Virus record (IMG/VR): IMGVR_UViG_3300030060_007861
Location: 1-37,449 of that record
Origin: a virus
Strand: one strand, 5' to 3'
DNA: 37,449 nucleotides
How positions within the stretch are numbered: the first letter of the stretch is position 1; each line of letters begins with the position of its first letter. Positions 12,013 to 18,742 of this stretch are shown one piece after another. The notes under the pieces are model-generated. The model was not told the origin of the DNA and ran no database searches. It saw nothing but the letters and a program-made list of their open reading frames with translations. Made by a program: the position numbers and the translations under genes.

Positions 12013-12020
12013 TATAAATA
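12013..12020 (+). promoter_or_regulatory. T4-type late promoter TATAAATA, leaderless geometry
   Basis: Exact consensus with only TCTGT between it and ATG 12026, so the expected start is the A of the ATG. No Shine-Dalgarno precedes the gene. Confidence 0.7.
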
Positions 12021-12025
12021 TCTGT

Positions 12026-12760
12026 ATGAATAACTTTACTCAATTTTTAAATGAAAACGCCAAATTAACTCTAGAATATCACGATGAGTTAAATTCCAAA
12101 TTTTGGACTGGTGAAAAATTAAAGCCCGAAGTTCGTAAGCACCTTCTGATGGTTGCGAACAAATGGGCTATTTTTTCAAATATACCAAAAAGTGGGATTA
12201 AGGATGTAGTCCTCACAGGAGGAAATGCAAATTTCAATTACACTAAATTTTCAGATTTAGATGTTCATTTGATTGTAGATTTCTCTAGCGTTGTTGATTG
12301 TAAAACTGAGTTTGTTGACGAATATCTTAGAGATAAAAAAACCATCTGGCAGTTGACTCATGATATTAAAATATATGGGGCTCCTGTAGAAGTTTATGCA
12401 GAAGAGAAAGTTCCTTCTAGAAAGTCTCAGGGTGTTTATTCTCTAACGAATGATAGTTGGCACCAAAAACCAAAGAAAGAAAAGGTAGATCTACAAGATG
12501 CTTTGCTGAAATCCAAGATAGATCACCACGTTCACATGATTGATTATGCACTAAAACATCATGCAGATGAAGAAGGAACTTTAGCTAAAATCAAAGAACG
12601 TATAAGAAACATGAGAGGTTCTGCTGTAAGAAAAGCAGGCGAATTTTCTGTAGAAAACTTGGTGTTTAAAGAACTTCGAAATAGAGGTATTTTAGATAAA
12701 ATGACCAAGCACATTAGAGAACTGCAGGATAGAAAATTATCATTGAGAAATAAAAAATAA
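12026..12760 (+). CDS. Nucleotidyltransferase-like protein with capsid-targeting-like leader (244 aa)
   Basis: MNNFTQFLNE-N: aromatic Phe4 and Phe7 with FLxE and Glu10, matching the leaders at 3967 and 4743. Residues 59-86 (DVVLTGGNANFNY, then SDLDVHLIVDF) carry the GG...S-D-L-D signature of the polymerase-beta-like nucleotidyltransferase fold, with Asp77 and Asp79 as metal ligands. A third acidic residue may lie near V-E-V-Y-A-E (about 127-132). The C-terminal half is helical and basic. Family members transfer AMP or other nucleotides to proteins, RNA or small molecules. If packaged in the capsid it would act on host targets at injection, by analogy with T4 Alt. That role is inference. Confidence 0.75.
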   Translation: MNNFTQFLNENAKLTLEYHDELNSKFWTGEKLKPEVRKHLLMVANKWAIFSNIPKSGIKDVVLTGGNANFNYTKFSDLDVHLIVDFSSVVDCKTEFVDEYLRDKKTIWQLTHDIKIYGAPVEVYAEEKVPSRKSQGVYSLTNDSWHQKPKKEKVDLQDALLKSKIDHHVHMIDYALKHHADEEGTLAKIKERIRNMRGSAVRKAGEFSVENLVFKELRNRGILDKMTKHIRELQDRKLSLRNKK

Positions 12761-12781
12761 AGTTTTTTGATCTGTTAAAAA

Positions 12782-12789
12782 TATAAATA
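12782..12789 (+). promoter_or_regulatory. T4-type late promoter TATAAATA
   Basis: Exact consensus followed by CTAG, 31 bases before ATG 12821. Confidence 0.75.
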
Positions 12790-12820
12790 CTAGTGAACAA
12801 TTTCACACAGGAGAAATCAC

Positions 12821-13084
12821 ATGGAAGAGGCATTACATGGTCATCTCATGGATTTCATTATGACTGCATTAGGTACTGCGATTTTTGCTTTGATCGGATT
12901 CGTTTGGAGAATTAGTCACAAGGTTGCGGAAAATACTAAGAAAATAGAAAATATCAGGGAACTGAGTCAAAGGGACGTTCGGGAACTGAACAAAGACATA
13001 GACATGTTAATGGGCAAAGTCGATAAACATGGGGAATGGACAACAAATAGAATGATGTCTATTGCCAAGGATATGAATAGATAA
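12821..13084 (+). CDS. Holin-like or membrane-anchored coiled-coil protein (87 aa)
   Basis: CAGGAGA ribosome site. Short polar N-terminus, one membrane helix (about 11-29, FIMTALGTAIFALIGFVW), then a charged coiled coil (KVAENTKKIENIRELSQRD to residue 70). Late expression and the single N-terminal helix resemble small phage holin-like or spanin-like proteins, but a true holin cannot be proven. It meets the oppositely directed fibre gene with no gap. Confidence 0.6.
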   Translation: MEEALHGHLMDFIMTALGTAIFALIGFVWRISHKVAENTKKIENIRELSQRDVRELNKDIDMLMGKVDKHGEWTTNRMMSIAKDMNR

Positions 13085-14263
13085 TCAATAGTAAGTAACG
13101 TTAGTTTGTCGCGATATGTCAAATGACGTTGACGATGGAGCAAGTACGGTTCCCGGTACTGACTGTAGTTCGGGAGCCGTATCTGATATTTGTATAATTC
13201 CACCTGAATTTGGTTTGTTTTCAGAATAATAGTAGAATGTTCCTACGTTTTCTGGATATAAAACTAAAACATCTCCACAGAGTTTGATGTCTGGATGTAC
13301 TGTTCCACCATTCCATTTACCGTCTTCAGTTGTGCTTATTCTAAATAACAAATCATTCTGTAATAGTAATGAAGAGGATAAATCAAACATGTAAGTATTT
13401 CCAACTTGCATTCTTAGTGTTGGTTGTTCGCTGTTTCCAAATCTAAACACACCATTTTGAATCTGAGGTGTAAGTACAACAACATTTCCGTTGACAGTAA
13501 TATCTTCTCCTAATCCACTTCGTTCTGCATCGATCCTAAAAAAGCTCAATCTAGTATCTTGATTTAATCTACTCTCTTCTACGAAATCCGCAGATGCACC
13601 AAACACTAGAGTTTCCATCTCTTCACTATCTATACTAGTTCCGGTAACATTGAAAATTTTGCCTGTATTTGAACCACTTTCAATACGAACTGTATCTCCA
13701 AACTTAACACCTATTGTTTCAAAACTAGGAGATAAATTTCTACCAAACAGGTTTTTAATTGCGTTACTTTCATTTGTATTGCTACTAGTTATTGCAGAAA
13801 AATCAAATTCTGTATCTTTAACAAAACCCTCTGCTTTATATTTTTTATCATAGTTCTGCGGGGAAGTTACTGTATAAACATGAGCAAATATTGCTTTATC
13901 AAACGTACTACCTGCTGTAAATCCTGCAGAGATATTACTAATCTCACCTGAAATAGAATCTATATGTTGTGCATTACTTAAAGTAAATCCGTTTCCCATC
14001 GAAAGACCATTAATCACCTGATCAATATATTCATTTTCTAAATCATCTCTACACCCATTAAAATTTATTAATGCTCTAGTATTTCCTTCTAGTAATGTTA
14101 TTTCAGGATTGAATCTAATAGGTCGATCAAAATCTATACGATCTTGAAAGTCGTTAGAAAACGATAGACCTCTAAAAACTGCTGATGCATAAAACTCCGG
14201 TGTTGTTTTGTCTCGTCGTTTTGTATTTCTATTATTTCGAGATTTTATAAAACTACGACCCAA
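13085..14263 (-). CDS. Virion structural, fibre-like protein B (392 aa)
   Basis: Starts at TTG 14263, with AAAGG 9 bases upstream, overlapping the previous gene by 11 bases; no ATG follows for about 90 residues. The basic N-terminus GRSFIKSRNNRNTKRRDK is followed by strand-rich sequence with many Asn, Ser and Thr (GNGFTLSNAQHIDSISGEIS), the look of a virion or fibre-associated protein. Together with the next gene it forms a two-gene late unit read opposite to its neighbours. The exact role is unknown. Confidence 0.6.
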   Translation of the reverse strand: MGRSFIKSRNNRNTKRRDKTTPEFYASAVFRGLSFSNDFQDRIDFDRPIRFNPEITLLEGNTRALINFNGCRDDLENEYIDQVINGLSMGNGFTLSNAQHIDSISGEISNISAGFTAGSTFDKAIFAHVYTVTSPQNYDKKYKAEGFVKDTEFDFSAITSSNTNESNAIKNLFGRNLSPSFETIGVKFGDTVRIESGSNTGKIFNVTGTSIDSEEMETLVFGASADFVEESRLNQDTRLSFFRIDAERSGLGEDITVNGNVVVLTPQIQNGVFRFGNSEQPTLRMQVGNTYMFDLSSSLLLQNDLLFRISTTEDGKWNGGTVHPDIKLCGDVLVLYPENVGTFYYYSENKPNSGGIIQISDTAPELQSVPGTVLAPSSTSFDISRQTNVTYY

Positions 14264-15377
14264 TGAAGTTTACCTTTCTTTGATCTCCGGATGCACCAAG
14301 AATATAAACTAGATTCGCGTTACTAACCTCTAGGAACAAGCTTTCTCCAGATTCTAGAGGATATCCATTCGCAGTAACCCCCGCAGATAATCCAGAGTTT
14401 CCGACATAAATTAGATTTAGATTTGCTGGGTTGGATTTAATTGTCACACCGCTCTGTAGTGGTGTTGATGTTCCCACTAATTGAGATGCAGTGTTTCCAG
14501 ACGAAGCGACTGTCAATCCAGAAACAAATGTGGTTGGTTTTGCATATCCCTCAATAGTTACCTTCAGATTGTCTGCAGTGACGCCTACTGCACCGCCTGG
14601 GTAGTTTACGACTTCTATCGCTTCGCCAACTCTACCCGCAACTCTAATCGGCTCTCCTCCACAACATCCTTGAACTCTGAGTGCAGTATTTACTTCAGAT
14701 GGTGTTCCTGCACCAGTAAACCCTGCATTGGTAATTCCAACCACAGCAGCTATTGTTGCTTCGAAAGTTATTCCCGAGTTTACTAGGTTTACGTTGAGAG
14801 CATCGCCAGATGCACCTATTGTAGTTCCACCAGATCCATGAAGTTGTGTCTGAATAAATCTACCACCATCATGTCCAAATACAGAAACAGAGTCTGTTCC
14901 TGAGTTTAGATTAAGTGATCCACCAGAGATTCCAACTTCTCCACTCACAGTCACCGTATCAGTTGCTGATGAAAGTGTCCATCCTCTATTAGTTACTTCT
15001 GATACGGTTATGCCACCCGCTTCGAGACCATCAGTAGCCAATCTGATAGTACCAGTTATGCCAAGAACATCACCAGACGTAGAACCTGCAACTGCAATGT
15101 ATTCTATCTCTGTTGTTGCACCAGATACATATGTTCTATTCTTTATTGGGAAATCGCCACTAGCACCAAGGTTTCCTGTCATATTAAGAGAACCACCAGT
15201 CACAGCCATAACTTGAACTGGCATAGGATAGGTTTCATTTACTTTGTATGATACAGATGAATCACCCCACACCATTTTGTTCAGGGGTAGGTTACATGTG
15301 ACACCTTCTGGTGTTGTTCCGATGTCTGTGCAGAAATCCGCAGTTCCGCCTGATATGTTGGCTGTAATCTTTGGCAT
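14253..15377 (-). CDS. Virion structural, fibre-like protein A (374 aa)
   Basis: ATG with AAGGAG upstream on the minus strand. Repeated beta strands rich in Gly, Ser, Thr and Val (VSGEVGISGGSLNLNSGTDS). The C-terminal 75 residues (QLVGTSTPLQSGVTIKSNP, then IYVGNSGLSAGVTANGYPLE) form a domain common at the end of phage decoration or fibre proteins. No enzymatic motif. Its low-complexity turns suggest a trimeric or elongated particle component. No fibre chaperone is seen next to it. Confidence 0.65.
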   Translation of the reverse strand: MPKITANISGGTADFCTDIGTTPEGVTCNLPLNKMVWGDSSVSYKVNETYPMPVQVMAVTGGSLNMTGNLGASGDFPIKNRTYVSGATTEIEYIAVAGSTSGDVLGITGTIRLATDGLEAGGITVSEVTNRGWTLSSATDTVTVSGEVGISGGSLNLNSGTDSVSVFGHDGGRFIQTQLHGSGGTTIGASGDALNVNLVNSGITFEATIAAVVGITNAGFTGAGTPSEVNTALRVQGCCGGEPIRVAGRVGEAIEVVNYPGGAVGVTADNLKVTIEGYAKPTTFVSGLTVASSGNTASQLVGTSTPLQSGVTIKSNPANLNLIYVGNSGLSAGVTANGYPLESGESLFLEVSNANLVYILGASGDQRKVNFIGS

Positions 15378-15412
15378 TATAATCTCCTTGGCTTATCATA
15401 TATATATTTAAC

Positions 15413-15440
15413 TTGACAACCGTCAAAAATATTGTAAAAT
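15413..15440 (+). promoter_or_regulatory. Sigma70-type promoter for the gp33-like/gp32 side
   Basis: TTGACA (15413-15418), 16-bp spacer, TAAAAT (15435-15440), in the divergent gap with the fibre genes. Confidence 0.75.
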
Positions 15441-15457
15441 TACAAAGGAGAATACAC

Positions 15458-15661
15458 ATGGCAACTAGATTTTGGGTACAATCAAACGAAAGTCCAAGAG
15501 CAAGATATTTCAGAACAGATTGGGCAAGCAAAAACGAAGGGGAATGGAAACGACATGGTAATTTAGGTTGGCAGTGGTTTCCTGCAGAACTAAAAAAAGA
15601 AGTAAAAAAAGAAGTAAAGACACCAAAAAAGCGTTTATTTACAAAAAGTAAAGAAAAGTGA
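15458..15661 (+). CDS. Hypothetical basic protein (67 aa)
   Basis: ATG 15458 has AAAGGAG 7 bases upstream; the frame is open further back into the promoter, which is rejected. MATRFWVQSNESPRARYFRT and WKRHGNLGWQWFP give a Trp-rich small domain, followed by a KKEVKKEVK basic tail that is likely disordered. It precedes the gp33-like gene by 7 bases. Not recognised. Confidence 0.6.
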   Translation: MATRFWVQSNESPRARYFRTDWASKNEGEWKRHGNLGWQWFPAELKKEVKKEVKTPKKRLFTKSKEK

Positions 15662-15668
15662 TTTTTTT

Positions 15669-15890
15669 ATGATAAAAGAAGAAACTAAAAATGATTTTTG
15701 TATTGAGGTAATAGAACATGCAAATAAAGAGTCCATGACGTATATGGATTCAGTCATTCATGTTTCTGACAAATATGGATTTGGACCTGAATTGGGTGCT
15801 AAATTTCTGTCTAAACCTTTGATAGAAAAAATCAAAATAGAAGGAGAAGAACTGAATCTTCTTCCGAAAAAAAGCAAATTACCCTTTTGA
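15669..15890 (+). CDS. 33: gp33-like late transcription co-activator (73 aa)
   Basis: The blocks SMTYMDSVIHVSDKYGFGPE and KFLSKPLIEKIKIEGEELN, with C-terminal LLPKKSKLPF, match what I know of cyanophage gp33-like proteins. Those link RNA polymerase to the sliding clamp at late promoters; in T4 the C-terminal hydrophobic tip of gp33 binds the gp45 clamp. The protein is shorter than T4 gp33 (112 aa), as is usual for marine relatives. The late promoters in this window would be its targets. It has no strong ribosome site and probably depends on coupling. Its stop lies in the -35 of the gp32 promoter. Confidence 0.65.
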   Translation: MIKEETKNDFCIEVIEHANKESMTYMDSVIHVSDKYGFGPELGAKFLSKPLIEKIKIEGEELNLLPKKSKLPF

Positions 15891-15914
15891 CTTTTGTTAA
15901 TTTTATGATACAAT
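15887..15914 (+). promoter_or_regulatory. Sigma70-type promoter for gene 32
   Basis: TTGACT (15887-15892), 16-bp spacer, extended -10 TGA-TACAAT (15909-15914). Confidence 0.75.
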
Positions 15915-15918
15915 ACTC

Positions 15919-15974
15919 AGAACTGGGGAGTTCCCAGTAACTTAATGGTACGAGGTAGATCCTCGGGAAAGGAA
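15919..15974 (+). promoter_or_regulatory. Structured leader of gene 32, candidate autoregulatory element
   Basis: Two hairpins precede the ribosome site: ACTGGG-GAGTT-CCCAGT and CGAGG-TAGAT-CCTCG. An alternative pairing, GAACT with AGTTC around GGGG, excludes the first hairpin, and the first loop can pair partly with AACTT just downstream. T4 gp32 represses its own translation through a leader pseudoknot, so a similar function is inferred. Confidence 0.55.
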
Positions 15975-15979
15975 AACCT

Positions 15980-16831
15980 ATGAGTTTTTCAGATTTTAAA
16001 AAACGATCCGCAAACAGTATTCAGGATCTAAGTAAGAAGTTAGAGGCAACAGAAGCTAAGAAGTCCTACAAGGATGATCGATTTTGGCGTCCGCAGCTAG
16101 ACAAGGCAAGTAATGGCTACGCTGTTATTCGTTTTCTTCCTGCACCAGACAAGGAAGATCTTCCTTGGGCTAAGCTTTACTCACATGCCTTTCAAGGTAA
16201 GGGTGGGTGGTTTATTGAAAACTCACGAACCACTCTAGGGGAGAATGATCCCGTTTCTGAAGCAAACAATGAACTTTGGAACAGCGGAATCGAGAGCGAT
16301 AAAGATATTGCTCGAATTAGGAAGAGGAAGATGCAATACATTTCCAATATTCTGGTTATTAGTGATCCTAGTACTCCAGAAAATGAAGGTAAGGTATTCC
16401 TCTACAAGTATGGTAAGAAAATCTTCGATAAGATTCAGGAAGCAATGCAACCTGAATTTGAAGACGAAGAAGCAATTAACCCTTTTGATTTTTGGAAGGG
16501 TGGAAATTTCAAGCTCAAGGTTCGTAAGGTTGCAGGTTATGTAAACTACGATAAGTCCGAGTTTGATTCAGTATCTGAGTTGTTTGATGGTGATGATGAG
16601 CGTCTTGAGGAACTCTGGAACAAGGAGTATTCTCTCACAGCGTTTACTGATCCTAGTAACTTTAAGAGTTATGACGAACTTAAAGCTAGATTCAATCAGG
16701 TAGTTGGTGCTGATATTCGTTCTACTGAAACTGTAACTGAAACTGTAGAGAGTGAACCTGCTGTCAGGGAAGACTCTACGGGAGAAGAAACAGACGCTCT
16801 TGATTATTTTGAGCGTCTAGCAAAAGAGTAG
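15980..16831 (+). CDS. 32: Single-stranded DNA-binding protein gp32 (283 aa)
   Basis: AAAGGAAAACCT precedes the ATG. Basic N-terminus (FSDFKKRSANSIQDLSKKLE) for cooperative binding. Core blocks: NGYAVIRFLPAPDKEDLPW, NILVISDPSTPENEGKVFLY with KYGKKIFDKI, and NFKLKVRKVAGYVNYDKSEF, all typical of T4 gp32. An acidic C-terminal tail (TGEETDALDYFERLAKE) is the docking part for replication proteins. It coats single-stranded DNA in replication, recombination and repair. There is no Cys at all, so the zinc site of T4 gp32 is missing; the matching stretch reads ENDPVSEANNELW. Full length (T4: 301). Confidence 0.95.
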   Translation: MSFSDFKKRSANSIQDLSKKLEATEAKKSYKDDRFWRPQLDKASNGYAVIRFLPAPDKEDLPWAKLYSHAFQGKGGWFIENSRTTLGENDPVSEANNELWNSGIESDKDIARIRKRKMQYISNILVISDPSTPENEGKVFLYKYGKKIFDKIQEAMQPEFEDEEAINPFDFWKGGNFKLKVRKVAGYVNYDKSEFDSVSELFDGDDERLEELWNKEYSLTAFTDPSNFKSYDELKARFNQVVGADIRSTETVTETVESEPAVREDSTGEETDALDYFERLAKE

Positions 16832-16832
16832 A

Positions 16833-17237
16833 TTAAATATATTTTCGTCTCCATTCGGGGATAGATCCAACATCTCTGATCTGCGTTTCGGTTCCAAATC
16901 GAGGCGCAGATCTTTTTCCTTTATCGGCTAATTGTTTATTAACACCCCCGCCAACATTAAATCCTTTTGATTTTTCAGACATAGGTGATATTGGAGCATT
17001 ATTTTTTTGTGCTTGTTCATAAGAAGAAGGGGAAGGTTTCACAGATTCTTGAATATTTGGTGTTATATTAACTTCATTTAAAGAAGAAATCTGGATTGGT
17101 TCTTCAGACTCAAACACAACAGGATCTAGTGGTTGCATCATTTCAATATTGTTTGACATATTCTCTATAGAGATAAAACTTTCGGTGTTTGGTGCCTCAA
17201 AATCTAAACTCATATTAGTTTGATTTGTCTGATACAT
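16833..17237 (-). CDS. Hypothetical late protein (134 aa)
   Basis: AGGGGG 5 bases before the ATG. The first 100 residues are polar and low in complexity (Asn, Ser, Glu, Pro), probably disordered. The C-terminus holds a more conserved-looking basic end (RFGTETQIRDVGSIPEWRRK). It lies 8 bases after the frameshift-encoded ORF and converges with gp32 with one base between them. By position it may belong to tail or baseplate assembly. Unrecognised. Confidence 0.6.
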   Translation of the reverse strand: MYQTNQTNMSLDFEAPNTESFISIENMSNNIEMMQPLDPVVFESEEPIQISSLNEVNITPNIQESVKPSPSSYEQAQKNNAPISPMSEKSKGFNVGGGVNKQLADKGKRSAPRFGTETQIRDVGSIPEWRRKYI

Positions 17238-17245
17238 ATAACCCC

Positions 17246-17395
17246 CTAATAGCCATTATTGGCTTCTTGAATCTTTTGATTCTCTTTTTCTATCTTGTTA
17301 TTTAGTAACGTTATGTATATGTCTCTTTCCCATATTATCATGTTTTCAATATCAGACATACTCATGTTGTATGAATCTACTAGAGTAAATGACAT
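17246..17395 (-). CDS. Second part of a gp26/gp51-like hub assembly protein, reached by -1 frameshift (49 aa from its ATG)
   Basis: Frame -1 to the upstream gene and open without stops from the slippery site at 17446-17437. Its own ATG 17395 would give 49 residues: MSFTLVDSYNMSMSDIENMI, then IWERDIYITLLNNKIEKENQ and a short end. The pattern Y-x-M-S/D, IENM, ERDIY resembles the C-terminal part of the T4 gp26-type protein (from memory: YDLNSVMNMIPIERG). No ribosome site precedes ATG 17395, which favours a frameshift product of about 296 residues. Confidence 0.65.
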   Translation of the reverse strand: MSFTLVDSYNMSMSDIENMIIWERDIYITLLNNKIEKENQKIQEANNGY

Positions 17396-17406
17396 CGAAC
17401 TGATCT

Positions 17407-18135
17407 TTATAAGGTCAATATGACCAAATAAAATTTCAAAAAATTTACAAAGTCATTTACCTCTATTTCTCTGTCGATATTATCAGATGACTTGTATTTA
17501 ATATTGAATTTTACTGTACTGTTGCAGATAAACTCTTTTAGAAGTTTATACTTCTTTCTTTCAATTAGTTCTAAATATTCTCGTTTTTCTTTTATTGAAA
17601 CATCATCTAGCTGTATAGTTTCGGATGGTGTTTGAATTTCAGTTAAACATTGTGTCGTTAAATCGAAATACTCTTCTTCTGTTTCTGGAAATGATTCAAA
17701 TAAAAGAATATCACTCATTCTGGGACATCTAAATTTCATGATAAAATCTGATTTTATTTTTACCAAAAAATCTTTTTTTGACGATTCCATCTTTACATCA
17801 TTTAGATCTAAGTCAACAACAACTGGTTCCTTTGTATAAGGACATGTAATTTTTAGTTTTGTTGTTTCGCCTATAGATTTTTGTCGTATTGAGTTTATTG
17901 CAAATTGAAAATCCTGAATAGAAAAGTTTAATGATTTTACTTTATCATCAAAGCATGAATTTACCATAGAACATAAATTTGTTATTTTATCTTCAAAGGT
18001 GGAAGATATATTATTGATTATGGAAAAATACTTCTCTTCCTTCACTAACAAAGGTCTAAATGAATATTTTTTCTTTGATGATGGTAATGTTATTTTGTAT
18101 TCTGGTATATTTTTCTTAATCAAATCAATAATCAT
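17407..18135 (-). CDS. gp26/gp51-like baseplate hub assembly protein, zero-frame part (242 aa)
   Basis: ATG 18135 has GAGAG upstream; a GTG 7 codons earlier is possible but has no ribosome site. The N-terminus YKITLPSSKKKYSFRPLLVK, followed by EEKYFSIINN, resembles T4 gp26/gp51 (L-P...F-KPF-V). The centre holds KLKITCPYTKEPVVVDLDL, and a second block runs IQTPSETIQLDD. These T4 proteins are needed to build the baseplate hub. The end of the gene contains AAATTTTTTG (17446-17437), a double -1 slippery sequence, 28 bases before its stop. Ends 10 bases after the tube-like gene stop. No Cys pairs as in a zinc ribbon. Confidence 0.6.
   Translation of the reverse strand: MIIDLIKKNIPEYKITLPSSKKKYSFRPLLVKEEKYFSIINNISSTFEDKITNLCSMVNSCFDDKVKSLNFSIQDFQFAINSIRQKSIGETTKLKITCPYTKEPVVVDLDLNDVKMESSKKDFLVKIKSDFIMKFRCPRMSDILLFESFPETEEEYFDLTTQCLTEIQTPSETIQLDDVSIKEKREYLELIERKKYKLLKEFICNSTVKFNIKYKSSDNIDREIEVNDFVNFLKFYLVILTL
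17437..17446 (-). other. Putative programmed -1 frameshift site
   Basis: In the zero frame the bases read A-AAT-TTT-TTG, which includes two X-XXY-YYZ heptamers (AAATTTT and TTTTTTG). A -1 slip continues into the 17246-17395 frame with no intervening stop. No strong downstream stem is obvious by eye. Confidence 0.55.
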
Positions 18136-18145
18136 ATTAATCTCT

Positions 18146-18742
18146 CTATATTTCACCTAAGTATCTGGTTGTGGTTCTTGCGTAGTTGAATAAAACAGTA
18201 AATGATGCCAATGAATTGGATGATTGTGAATTGAAGTCCATTGGGATTACTGCACGAGGATATATTTCACTGTAGGCAACGTAGTTTACATTTTCATTTC
18301 CATCAGATCCTTGATCGGATTTTAATCTAACATAACACACGTTATTTCTAATTGCAGTGTTGTACATATTTTCTGCAGTAAATACAGTGGGTTGATTTAC
18401 ATTTTGATTGAAGTTATATGCCTCTCCTCCATATGTTTTAATTAAAGAAACTAGTGTGGAGTAAACCGCAAGACTTTCATTTGCATAGAAGGATATTTGT
18501 AGGAGGTTCGAGTTCTGTCTTTTTATTGGAACATTCAATGAAATATTCTGAAATTCAAATGGCATCGATTGAATTTCTGTTGTAGGAGTGCTTACTGAAA
18601 TTGCTGGATAATCTGAGATATAAACATACTGACCTTGGACAGGATTCCACACACTCATGTCTACTGAGAATCTATTATCCCGTAATACTTTTGATTGCTG
18701 TCCAGCTAATAATTGTTTGATGTCGGTTAGATTTAAACTCAT
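18146..18742 (-). CDS. Tail-tube-like protein, candidate gp54 tube initiator (198 aa)
   Basis: MSLNLTDIKQLLAGQQSKVL, RFSVDMSVWNPVQGQYVYIS and later NISLNVPIKRQNSNLLQISF, with C-terminal FTVLFNYARTTTRYLGEI. This is a tail-tube-fold pattern (two sheets with a central loop), as in T4 gp19 and gp54. Length lies between gp19 (163) and gp54 (320). Standing next to hub and gp48-type genes, a tube-initiator role (gp54) fits better than the main tube, which would follow the sheath gene. Its ATG overlaps the gp4 stop. Confidence 0.5.
   Translation of the reverse strand: MSLNLTDIKQLLAGQQSKVLRDNRFSVDMSVWNPVQGQYVYISDYPAISVSTPTTEIQSMPFEFQNISLNVPIKRQNSNLLQISFYANESLAVYSTLVSLIKTYGGEAYNFNQNVNQPTVFTAENMYNTAIRNNVCYVRLKSDQGSDGNENVNYVAYSEIYPRAVIPMDFNSQSSNSLASFTVLFNYARTTTRYLGEI

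Noticed and set aside
14481-14786. Plus-strand Ser/Cys-rich frame inside fibre gene A
   Set aside because: Mirror image of the Gly/Ser-rich fibre repeats; no promoter or ribosome site.
15919-15949. Classical H-type pseudoknot in the gene 32 leader
   Set aside because: The loop-to-downstream pairing exists on paper, but the connecting loops are too short to span the stems unless several pairs open. Only alternative hairpins are claimed.
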